A DNA stretch of 30,763 nucleotides from Cyclostephanos tholiformis (lineage: Eukaryota > Bacillariophyta > Thalassiosirophyceae > Thalassiosirales > Thalassiosiraceae), in NCBI GenBank assembly GCA_036939975.1, contig JALLPB010000033.1:1-30763 (forward strand), in the 5' to 3' direction. Shown here in pieces: positions 22,171 through 30,660 of the stretch; the stretch's first letter is position 1; every line of letters starts with the position of its first letter. A program made the translations under genes and the position numbers. A model generated the notes under the pieces. That model saw nothing but the letters and a program-made list of their open reading frames with translations, did not search any database and was not told the origin of the DNA.

Positions 22171-22285
22171 ATGTCGTCACGACAAGTACAGCGACGGTCG
22201 CCCACGAGCGTTGTCTCTCCCCCGGTGGCGAGCAATAACTACAGCGCCTCCTCGTCGTCTGCCTCGGGCGGGGCCAAGCACGTGA
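22151..22285 (+). other. Upstream ORF overlapping the TIMELESS start, 44 codons
   Basis: An ATG at 22151 opens a frame that runs 44 codons to TGA at 22283-22285, overlapping the first 115 nt of the TIMELESS coding region in another frame. If the transcript begins upstream of 22151, this would lower initiation at 22171. The transcription start is unknown, so this is a candidate only. Confidence 0.35.
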
Positions 22286-25200
22286 CGCCCCCGCCGGCGG
22301 ATGCACCCGGGAACAGATCGAAGCGCAGCTCTGGTACCACCGGCAAGGGCGGCGGCGCCCGCATCAATCCCGAGATGGTCGTCGACGATCGTGTGCTCGA
22401 CGAGCTCCTTTTGGTGTGCAGCGTCATCGGGTCGACTACCGTGCGGACTGACCCCAACACCGGCACCGCCCGGGAGGAATTCGTCCCCGTCACCGACTGT
22501 CTGAACTGGCTCCAAGACCTCCAGCGCGCGCTGCGTCGGGATCACGAGACTTATCGTCCGGTGAGCCTCAAGCTCGGTCAGTGGAAGGTTGTTAGTCAGA
22601 AGCTCCTCCCCCTCGTCATCGGGTGCAGGTACGACGCGGCCATGGTCCTAACGGTTTGCAAGATACTAGTAATTCTCACTAAGCCGCTGAGCGACGCGGC
22701 CAAGAATGCGGGTCGGATGACCATTGACGTCAGAAAAGGAAAAGTCGATGAGAGGTGAGTTATCGCGAGGACGAGCACATCATGTGGTGATGTGCGGTAC
22801 GACTGAGTCCATTGGATTGGGATCGTGTGTTGGGGAATAAGGAGGATGATAATTCACAGTGCATGGCCAGCTTCATTTCCTTTTTAGGCATTAAACCATG
22901 CGCTCGGCGTTCATCTTTCTAACATTTTGACATTGACTAAATTTTTGCACCGCGCCGAACGACAGCGTCATCCAAGAGCAAATCCTCCTCCGAGAAAATG
23001 CAATCGAACAGTCAGATCTATTGATGGAATACAAGCAACTATTTGTTAAGCACCCGAGTCATCATTATGCCTTTAAAAATAATCGGGATGGGTTCGAGGG
23101 GGGAGAAGGGAAGAGGAATGCATCCAATGGCAGAAGTGGCACGGGATTGCTCTCCATCTTTACCTCCCTCTTGGCCGAACCCCTCTCTAAGACCGGCTCG
23201 TCGCGCACGTCGTCGGATCACCTGACCATAGAATTGGTGCTGCATCTGATACGGAACCTACTTTGCATTTCTCCGCTTAACACCTTCGGCTCTACGGAAA
23301 AATCTCAACGCGCGAGTCAGCTGCATCGCGAACTACTCGTCGTGTTGCAGGCGGAGATGGTGTTGGACGTGCTAGTGTGCGTCGGACAGGAGGTGGAAAG
23401 GAGGGAGAATAGCGGGTATAACTTGCTATTGATGGAGATTTTGAGCTGTCTGTTGAAAGGGCAGGTATGTAGGAGCTCCGTAATGCTTGGCAGTGCTTCA
23501 ACTTGGCTCTCAAATATTTTGTTGGTTTTGACAACTCACAACAACTAAACAGGATCCTTCAGATGTTGCCCGTTGGGACGACTGCGAGAATAGCGCGCCA
23601 TCCCTATCGGCTCCGATCAACATCGTCGACAAGAAGAAGGCCATAAACAGGGTCGTTCGCACGACTACCACATCCAGGACCAGCGCGTCGGGCCAAGACT
23701 ACCTCAAGTCTCATCTAGCATCGGAGCGACAGAGGCTACAACTCTCCACCTCGTCCCGTCATTCCCACTTCGGTGGAACCTTACTCATTTCGAAACCCGG
23801 TGGAAAGCAGAGTTATGTCTCGGCGAGTGATTACCTTGCCAATAAATCGACTGTGACCGGAAACGCCGGTGCGGTTGCGGCGGGCCACCGCGCTCGACGT
23901 AGGAACAAGAAGGCCGAGGTGTTCGTTGGCGCAGGCAGATCCTCGGCACTGCACTCCGGCACGTCTGCGACGTCATCACGCGAGGTCGTCGGCCCGGCGG
24001 CGAGGCAGGCCAAGCTAGCCCTGAACTCATTTTGCTCTAAGTTTGTGCGAGATTGTTACGGCCCGGTAATGAAGAGCTTAAAAAATGAATTTCGGAGGGA
24101 ATCGAATCGATTGGAGGAAGGGGATCGGACGATGTTCTTCCGTATTGTTTGGTTCTTCCACCAGTGGTGGAGGGTCGGCAGAGAGCAGCAGAAGAAGAAA
24201 AATGCACTCGAAAAGAATGAGACCAAGAAGGAGATTGGAGAAAAATCCGAAGAAGAAGTGGATGGTGGCGGTGTCAAAGATGCGGACGACGAATTAAGCA
24301 GTGGTGATTCGTCAGCACACAATCTCATCTTCACCATGGACGTATTCATGTTCAACCTCGTCCTCAATTCGACGGACGAATTCTATGAGCACAAGAAGCC
24401 GGCCGCTCTAGCTCAAACCGTCGCGCTATACACAGAAATGATCCACACACTCCACATCATGTACGATTCTAAGGACTCGACCGAACGAATGATGGCGCTG
24501 GGTCTCATGGATCGTCTCTTCTATGCCACCGAGCCACTTGATCGACTCCCCAGGTTGTTGTCGCGGTGGAGCCCTGGCGTGTTTAGTCGAGAGTACCTCT
24601 GCGACCTTGTGGAGTGTTTGCATGTTACATGGAAGTTGCTCGATTCAAATGCAGAACGATGCGTCCAATCCTTATCATCCGACGGAGAACATAAAAAGCG
24701 ACCCAAGCATGCAGTGGAAAAGATGAACCTAACAGCGTCTGAATTTGACAAGGATCATTACTTCGTAAGGAAGTTTGTATCGAATCAAATCGTGTTCATG
24801 TATACAAAACTGCTATCGCAGTACGATGTCAACGCCGCCCATATTAATTGCCACATCATCGCGTACTTCATCCGTCTTAGCAAATTCTCCATTGTTCATG
24901 GGAATGGAGATGACGATGCAGAGTTTGATGATGCATTGGGCAAGAATGAATTGGCCACCAAGCAGTCTACCATGGAACCCATGCTTTACAACATCGGACT
25001 TTTCACCGTACTTGACAGGATCCTCAACGACCCGACTATTCGCGATAAGGAGGACTTCGCGGGGTTGCTCATGTTCGCATCGTCGTTTATGAAACGTTTT
25101 GCACGGGCGGCCGAGATTAATCCCATGTTGTACGTGGAGGCGTTGTTCAAGCATCCAATTCCACATCGATTCTGTGAATTAGCGACTAACTTGTATGTCA

Positions 25201-25772
25201 ATGAGGAGCTGAGAATGATAGCTGTGAGGGACTTGTTGCTCGAAGATCAAAGGAGGTATGAACAGGCGGATGATGAGGAGGCTCCAGTGGAAGAAAATGT
25301 CGACAACAATAAGGCTCCGGTATTTGAGAATGATGAAGAAGAGGTCGAGTTTGATGACGATGATTTGGACGCGGATGGTATTTTCGTGCAGAAAAAGCGT
25401 CATCGTAAGTTTCGCAAGACTCGTAAATATAAGATGGTAGCCTCCAAAATTCCCGATGACGAGGAACTGTCTCGGGAAGAGGAGGAAGGGAGTGACGTGG
25501 AGTTCAACGAAAAGGCCGATGACGATGTAAACAGCATATTTGAGGATAAGGGAGACATAGTGGAAACCACACATAATGTCACTTTTCTTTCAACCGAGGA
25601 GGCGGTTGCAGGTGAAGAATTATCCGTGGAAAGTCCGACATTGAGCGGAAATAAACGCATTCGTAAATCTCTTGAAAAAACCAACGATGAAGATACGGAT
25701 GATGAAGACTTTTTGGGCGCGGCAGTCCCTGTTAAATTCAACAAACGTTTCATTTTCGACGAAGATGATTAA
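22171..25772 (+). CDS. TIMELESS: TIMELESS/Tof1/Swi1-family replication-fork protection protein, 1,100 aa
   Basis: Timeless-family proteins work with a Tipin/Csm3 partner to stabilise stalled forks and support checkpoint signalling and cohesion. Three exons (22171-22754, 22966-23464, 23553-25772) with GT-AG introns of 211 and 88 nt give 3,303 nt, ending TAA. The N-terminal TIMELESS domain starts near residue 75: LDELLLVCSVIG, CLNWLQDLQRALRRDHETYR and LGQWKVVSQKLLPLV. Exon 2 continues with LLMEYKQLF. Exon 3 carries the family motif SSRHSHFGG (about 429-436) and a helical body with TVALYTEMIHTLHIMY. From about residue 925 the chain is strongly acidic, with basic patches (KKRHRKFRKTRKYK). The first 70 residues are Ser/Gly/Pro-rich. 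Length is close to human TIMELESS (about 1,200). Start chosen as the first ATG in frame. Confidence 0.92.
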
Positions 25773-26324
25773 AGCAAAAGCAGGAAGTTGTCAGAAACCC
25801 ACCCTTGTGTAACCCTATATGAATTATTTATTCCTGGGAGTAATCTTTCCCCTGCATGGTTTGGCTTTAAAAAGGAGGAGAACAAAACAGATTTTGCTCT
25901 TGATATCGATCATGGTTAAAGTATCGTCATTTTCTGGGAAATCATCGACAATCATTTCATGCCTTCCAGTCAGAACACATAAAGGAATGAGAGAAAAAAA
26001 AAAAATTTTCGGGTTCGTGTTCTTGATTCTCCCGCCCCCTTCAAACGTCAATTATGATAGGGGTGGGTAAATTTAACGTTTTGTCTCCTGGTATACCTCT
26101 ATTGGCGAAAGATTCTAGATTAAGTTCGAGCAATGAGACTTATTTTCTGTGAACTTCTAAATGTTTAAAAAAAAATTATTTTCTTTTCGAAGTCCTTTTC
26201 CACGCGAAAAAAAGGTGAAGCCCCCTCATAACATCAGCCCACGCCCTTTCTCTCTCTCCACCATAGTGTTCATAGTCCCCGATCACAAGTCTACTCTCCA
26301 CGCACAAATAATAAGGTCACAATC
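25773..26324. other. Spacer between TIMELESS and the 314-residue ORF
   Basis: Presumed 3' UTR of TIMELESS and promoter plus 5' UTR of the next gene. It contains A-runs (near 25993-26005 and 26167-26175) and a pyrimidine-rich stretch (about 26245-26262) before the downstream ATG. No coding, RNA or repeat feature is convincing. Confidence 0.5.
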
Positions 26325-27269
26325 ATGAGGCCGACCGACCGCAAAGTCGCGAATGAGAGCGGCGCTGCGATGAAGGAGGAAATCAAGTCCGACGAGTCCT
26401 ACAGGTCCCGGAGGACCAAGCGGATTGGCGCCGATGAACACCTTCGCGCGTTCTTTGTCAAACTAGCGACGAACATCGAAGCCCTCATAGACGCCTCGCC
26501 GTTGGGGGTGCCCGCTCCATGCGAGCCATGGTCTCCGTCGACGGACAAGAAAAAGGCACTCCTCAGCAATCCGATCTCGGCCATAGGCATGGTCGGCGAG
26601 GTCATCGCGTTTACTCCGGCTAAGCTTCTACTCTCTTTAGGAGCGGGACGCGTGATGTTGACGAGCCTACGCGAAGCGTTAGCCAACGCTGTCTTGGCCG
26701 AGGAGGCGATTGATCTGAATGCGAGGAGCGACGGACGCGAAGACGCATCTCTCGTGATGGTCGATGCAGAGGTCGATGTCACCGTGCCCAGCGAAGGTGC
26801 TGGCGAGGCCTTCGTTGACCTTCGCGCCGATCAAAAGGACAACAGCTCCCGCGTTACAACCAAGTCAGAAGAAAGGAAGAAGTCTATGTCGGGTTTTTTC
26901 ATCAGGAGGGTGTTGAACATCATTGATGCATTGACTCTACGTGTGAATGGTATTGTTGTCACTGCGGATGATTGCAGCGTGGAATGCAGCCTTGACAGTT
27001 TGGTCGACAACGACGAGTTTGAGAAGTTCTCCCTATCCTTTGCATCCGAGAACATTTGCAATAGCGTGAATGATGTCGAGGACTGTCCGTCCGTGGTGAC
27101 AGAGCTTGCGAAAGAAGAATACGACACCAATGAAGAGGATGCCGAGGATGAGGATGAGGCGGCTGTGAAGGAAGCGGAATGCGACGATGACGATGGAGAG
27201 TACGTCATTACCGAAGATCAGCCTGTTATCAACGGCGACGATTTTGTTGATGTTCGCGCCGAGTGTTAA
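26325..27269 (+). CDS. Unrecognised 314-residue protein with acidic C-terminus
   Basis: I do not recognise a family. The frame is intronless, starts at an ATG in a CACAATC-ATG context and ends TAA. The first 40 residues are basic and polar (RSRRTKRIG). Residues about 83-130 are alternately hydrophobic and helical (NPISAIGMVGEVIAFTPAKL, SLREALANAVLAEEAI), without a clear membrane span. A second moderately hydrophobic segment lies near 187-210 (SGFFIRRVLNIIDALTLRVN). The last 60 residues are strongly acidic (EEDAEDEDE, DDDDGEY). G/C-rich third codon positions in the first half support real coding. There is no signal peptide. The acidic tail might suggest a nuclear or chaperone-type protein, but that is a guess. 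It is tail to tail with the DUF839 gene. Confidence 0.75.
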   Translation: MRPTDRKVANESGAAMKEEIKSDESYRSRRTKRIGADEHLRAFFVKLATNIEALIDASPLGVPAPCEPWSPSTDKKKALLSNPISAIGMVGEVIAFTPAKLLLSLGAGRVMLTSLREALANAVLAEEAIDLNARSDGREDASLVMVDAEVDVTVPSEGAGEAFVDLRADQKDNSSRVTTKSEERKKSMSGFFIRRVLNIIDALTLRVNGIVVTADDCSVECSLDSLVDNDEFEKFSLSFASENICNSVNDVEDCPSVVTELAKEEYDTNEEDAEDEDEAAVKEAECDDDDGEYVITEDQPVINGDDFVDVRAEC

Positions 27270-27683
27270 CACTTTGCCATTGAGCATCGTCCGTGGTGTC
27301 GAATACCGAGCTCGGCTTGCTATGTGATCTTGACTGTGCATCCCACTCCTCTGTTAGAAAGCTTTGTTATGAATGTGAGGTTGTGTAATTCTACCGTGAG
27401 CTTTTGTCCTAATATTATTTGCGATGTCATATCCTACTTAGGACAGAAACCTTTCTATCTTATTAAAGTTATAATGCAAACATCCTGGATAGTCAACATG
27501 ATTTTGGAGTTTCGGACAGTACTAGCAAGATTCAGTTTCGACGCTTTGGGAGTGCTGTGGCACAACCCTTGCCCCAATCAGGATGCACACCAATTCGTTA
27601 TTGTCTTTAGAGAAAGGTTGGTTGTGAAATGGCCCATATCTTTATTCTGGCCGCGACCAAGGGCAATTTTTACCATTGGTTAA
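27270..27683. other. Tail-to-tail spacer between convergent genes
   Basis: This 414-nt stretch must hold the 3' UTRs of both the 314-residue ORF and the DUF839 gene. A 119-codon frame on the plus strand (27324-27683) crosses it but has no motif and ends exactly at the convergent gene's stop, so it is probably chance. No hairpin or RNA gene stands out. Confidence 0.5.
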
Positions 27684-29960
27684 TTATAAAAATGGCAATC
27701 CATCGTCTCTCGTAAATTCCATAAGCAATCCAGCGTCTTGAATCCCGGCATATAGCTTCCTTCTATCTGGACTCAACGCAATACCTACCGTCTCGTCATC
27801 CGCGTACGCACCACTGATGCTTTCGAATAGGGCATGGTAAGTGCCATCTCTACTTCTGACGTATACTCCTGGCGTGTCACCGCCGTCCTCAGCAAAGTAA
27901 ATCCATTCTTTGTAGTTGCCAAGAACGATCTGGTCGGGTTGAGCATTGAAGCTTCCCTTCCCTTCAAATTGACTTCCAGTCTCTTCCTTCTCGTATGTCA
28001 TGTTTTCCAAGTCAAGGATGAACAGAGTGTGCGTCTCCTTGGCTGTAAAGTGAAGCAATCCCTCGTGGTAGACAATACCTTCGGAGTTCATGTAATAAGA
28101 TGCAGCTGAACTTCGTGCGTCCTCTTCGTTTGCTGTCCATTCGTACTTTGACTCATCGAGTATGTTAAGGTATGTCGTGCTTCCTCCCTGATGCAACGAG
28201 TCCCATCCGTTTCCATCTGCCTCAAATCGTCGTAAGGCCCCAGAGACGTCGTCTTCCGTTGTGAAGAAAACTGGGCGATCTGGGTCGCGGTTGTCACATG
28301 TCACAGACTCGTATCTACCTCCATCATCTCCTCCAAGCAATGTCGCCTGTGGGCTCTCATGGAACAGTGCATTAGGATCTGGATCGATCTGCCAGCACTG
28401 GCCTCCGTCTTCCTCTTCGCATGATATCCATGTACCCCAAGGCGTGAGTCCTCCGCCGCAATTGCGGTCGGTTTTGCTCAATAGTGTCTTGTAATCAACC
28501 AATGCACCATCTTCATCAAAATACAAGCCATACACGCCCCCGTCGCCACTCTCCTTCTCACTATTTGAAACGTAAACGTACCCTCCATCTAGTAACGGCA
28601 CTATTCCCGCCGCGTCCATCATACCATGAAAGGGTTGATTTGACAAGCTTCCATCACCATACTCTGTAAATTCACCCGATTGCGCAATCAACTTTACTGA
28701 CAGGCCCGAGCTCACAAGAATGTTCAAGTCTGTATTTGTAATTGATAAGTCACCAGGGAGAAATGACGACACGGTCGGGGCAGGCGAAGTGGGTGGATCC
28801 AACGTGAAGTCGTCAGGGACAAAAGAAAAAGTGTTCGGGACAGACGAAGTGGGTGGAATCAACGTGAAGTCGCCGGGGAAAAAAGAAAACACGTTCGGGG
28901 CAGAGGAAGTGGGTGAAATCAACGTGGAAACATCTGTGGGCGATGAAGTGGGCATCGATGTCGGAGATCGCGACGGCAAGTCACTGGGGTGTACAGTGGG
29001 CAATGAAGTGGTAGGTATTGTCGACGAGCTTGGAGACATCGATGGTTTGGTCGAAGGCATGTCCGAAGGCTTGATTGAAGGCTCGTCCGAGGGCTCGATC
29101 GAAGGCTTGGACGAAGGCCCGGTCGAATGCATCACGCTTGAAATATTCGAAGGCTCGGCTGAAGGCAAGATCGAAGGCTCAGCCGAAGGCATCAGTGCAA
29201 AGACGGCCGGAGGACTGTCTAAACTACCAACGGCGGATTCATCATTGCTTTTATTTCCCTTACTGTTTGTGAGGGTTATCTTTGAGCCTATAATGAGCAC
29301 GGCCAAGAAAACGGAAAGTGTGACGCTTGCTAAAATAGAATTCCGACGATTGAAGAGGGGAGTGGTAATAGACTTTCTTGATAGTTGGCGTGCCTCCGCT
29401 GCTACAGACAGGTCATCGTCATTACTAGTGTAAGTGTCATCCAGCATAACCACTCTGTGCTTCTTCTTTGTCATAGTTTTCGGTGAAACAGAATGATCGG
29501 TCTTGTTGTGACCGTTGTGACTAGGTGCTGTCACGAAAATGGCGATGGCAGCTGAAAACACCCCCGAACGGATCTGCGCTTGAGACGGTGACGTTGATTC
29601 ATGTTTGCCATCATTGATCTTATAATCGAATGGCCGTGCTGATTCTTCGTCCGTCGATTCATTCCCTTTCAAAGAATCAATTTCGTTTTGTTTTCGTTTT
29701 GCCTCCTCATCATCATCACCATCATCATCTTTGAACCCTGCTTCGTGTAGGAGATTTTGCATCCAACCCCTGATTTCCTCGTTTTTGGTTGAATCGCTAT
29801 CACCACCGCTGGGAGAGCTGGGAGATGGTGTTATGCTTCCAGCGGTAGCCTGCTGCTGATGTTGTTGATGTTCCAAAAAGGGGCCCATCCCTCTGTAAAC
29901 AAGAAAAAATATGAGAAGTCTTTCATCTCTCATCCTTAACTCTCCTTTATCGATTTTCAT
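27684..29960 (-). CDS. DUF839 (PhoX-like) protein with TM anchor and PSxx stalk, up to 758 aa
   Basis: The C-terminal 345 residues (about 411-756) match the DUF839 family, which includes PhoX-type alkaline phosphatases. Landmarks are GGYVYVSNSE, NCGGGLTPWGTWISCEE (the most diagnostic), GRYESVTCDNRDP, NAQPDQIV and GIALSPDRRKLYAG. Phosphatase activity is inferred, not shown. Upstream is a polar, acidic N-terminal region with no signal peptide, a single hydrophobic segment (about 208-226, SILASVTLSVFLAVLIIG) after basic residues, then a stalk of PSxxPS motifs (about 258-345) and three 20-residue repeats. This predicts a type II membrane protein with the enzyme domain in the lumen or outside the cell. 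Two starts are possible: 29960, or 29888 just after a good splice acceptor (AG at 29893-29894), which would give 734 residues and imply an unseen 5' exon. Confidence 0.87.
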   Translation of the reverse strand: MKIDKGELRMRDERLLIFFLVYRGMGPFLEHQQHQQQATAGSITPSPSSPSGGDSDSTKNEEIRGWMQNLLHEAGFKDDDGDDDEEAKRKQNEIDSLKGNESTDEESARPFDYKINDGKHESTSPSQAQIRSGVFSAAIAIFVTAPSHNGHNKTDHSVSPKTMTKKKHRVVMLDDTYTSNDDDLSVAAEARQLSRKSITTPLFNRRNSILASVTLSVFLAVLIIGSKITLTNSKGNKSNDESAVGSLDSPPAVFALMPSAEPSILPSAEPSNISSVMHSTGPSSKPSIEPSDEPSIKPSDMPSTKPSMSPSSSTIPTTSLPTVHPSDLPSRSPTSMPTSSPTDVSTLISPTSSAPNVFSFFPGDFTLIPPTSSVPNTFSFVPDDFTLDPPTSPAPTVSSFLPGDLSITNTDLNILVSSGLSVKLIAQSGEFTEYGDGSLSNQPFHGMMDAAGIVPLLDGGYVYVSNSEKESGDGGVYGLYFDEDGALVDYKTLLSKTDRNCGGGLTPWGTWISCEEEDGGQCWQIDPDPNALFHESPQATLLGGDDGGRYESVTCDNRDPDRPVFFTTEDDVSGALRRFEADGNGWDSLHQGGSTTYLNILDESKYEWTANEEDARSSAASYYMNSEGIVYHEGLLHFTAKETHTLFILDLENMTYEKEETGSQFEGKGSFNAQPDQIVLGNYKEWIYFAEDGGDTPGVYVRSRDGTYHALFESISGAYADDETVGIALSPDRRKLYAGIQDAGLLMEFTRDDGLPFL
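28741..28926. repeat. 60-bp tandem repeat, three units, inside the DUF839 gene
   Basis: The period is exactly 60 bp (28741-28800, 28801-28860, 28861-28920), with partial extension beyond. Each unit encodes 20 residues of the form PPTSxxPxxFSFxPxDFTL. The repeat keeps frame, so copy-number change would lengthen or shorten the stalk without breaking the enzyme domain. Confidence 0.85.
28925..29190 (-). repeat. PSxx low-complexity stalk repeats
   Basis: Residues about 258-345 of the DUF839 protein are built of PS(A/I/D/T/M)xPS units such as PSIEPSDEPSIKPSDMPS. At DNA level this is a degenerate 12-bp period (TCGAAGGC-type on the plus strand) between about 29040 and 29190. Such stalks are common in diatom secreted or membrane proteins and are probable sites of O-glycosylation. 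Confidence 0.8.
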
Positions 29961-30400
29961 TCACATTTTAAAAAAAAATCTGGGACTACTGAGACCCAAT
30001 ACTCCTCTCCGGCTATTCTTCTTTCTGGGACTGCTGAGACACCAACTCTCCTCGTCCATTGCCTTCAATCAAGCCAATAATATCTCTCTACCTAGGTAGG
30101 TAGAATGGTAGTAGGGTCTAAAATTGTTGATAGTAATACAAGCCGATAGGGCCTGCGGCTCTTCATCCCCAAGGACACACATAAATATCTTTGTAACTTC
30201 AATTCATGGACAGACAGACAGTCACAGCTTAGTATTGTTTTGTTTCGTAAGTTTGTACGTACGTAGTTATGTAAGATACACGTACCGCTCCGCGAGGAAG
30301 TCGGATTTGTTGGATACATCAAATCCTCCGCAAGCCGTAAGTTGTGTTTTATCGTATGAAACAGTATGGTACCATCAAAAATACCGTAACTACCCATAAC
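29961..30400. promoter_or_regulatory. Region upstream of the DUF839 gene
   Basis: Presumed promoter and 5' UTR of the minus-strand DUF839 gene. It holds a diverged direct repeat (29980-30009 and 30025-30053, both beginning CTGGGACT then CTGAGAC), an A-run at 29969-29978, and a 12-bp palindrome CTACCTAGGTAG near 30090-30101. No plus-strand or minus-strand frame here is convincing. A 5' exon of the DUF839 gene could lie in this stretch. Confidence 0.4.
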
Positions 30401-30420
30401 TGCAAATCAATCCAACTAAT

Positions 30421-30495
30421 TCGAATAACTGCAAATAATTGATAAGAACTGCAAATAACTGTGAATAACTGCGATTAACTGTGAATAACTGCATT
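30421..30495. repeat. 10-bp-period array, left copy (AATAACTGYR unit)
   Basis: AACT recurs at 30427, 30447, 30457, 30467, 30477 and 30487, an exact 10-bp register (one gap of 20). Units read GCAAATAACT, GTGAATAACT and GCGATTAACT. This is the same unit as the array at 30661-30763 but inverted. Confidence 0.85.
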
Positions 30496-30503
30496 AATTT
30501 TTT

Positions 30504-30618
30504 CTTTTTATTGTTAAGTATACTTAAGATAGAATGTGTGATAGTAATTAAGTACCTACTTTACAATACTCCTTAATTATTTCTTTTTATTGTTAACTTA
30601 CTTTTTATTGTTAACTTA
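30504..30618. repeat. AT-rich core: 18-bp tandem duplication plus 14-bp palindrome
   Basis: CTTTTTATTGTTAACTTA occurs twice back to back (30583-30600, 30601-30618) and a third, diverged copy starts at 30504. TTAAGTATACTTAA at 30514-30527 is a perfect palindrome that overlaps the end of that copy. The whole core lies between the two 10-bp arrays. Confidence 0.8.
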
Positions 30619-30660
30619 CCTAATTAAAATAGATCCAGCGGCACGGATTTTGCGATTTAT

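Noticed and set aside
22177..22545. Antisense 122-codon frame over TIMELESS exon 1
   Set aside because: Arg/Gly/Pro-rich antisense shadow of GC-rich coding DNA. The plus-strand frame has the family motifs.
25179..25574. Antisense 131-codon hydrophobic frame over the TIMELESS tail
   Set aside because: Hydrophobicity is produced by reading Asp/Glu codons in reverse, a common artefact opposite acidic tails.
26831..27208. Antisense Ser-rich frame over the 314-residue ORF
   Set aside because: Serine-rich translation is the expected antisense image of the acidic tail.
27324..27683. Plus-strand 119-codon frame between the convergent genes
   Set aside because: No motif, no promoter spacing, and it lies in what should be the 3' UTRs of both flanking genes.
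28720..29433. Plus-strand 237-codon frame opposite the PSxx stalk
   Set aside because: Its Gly/Glu-rich repeats are the reverse reading of the PSxx repeats on the minus strand, which also carries the DUF839 domain.
30092..30397. Minus-strand 101-codon frame upstream of the DUF839 gene
   Set aside because: No recognisable pattern, and it overlaps the presumed promoter and a palindrome. It might contain a 5' exon, but nothing shows it.
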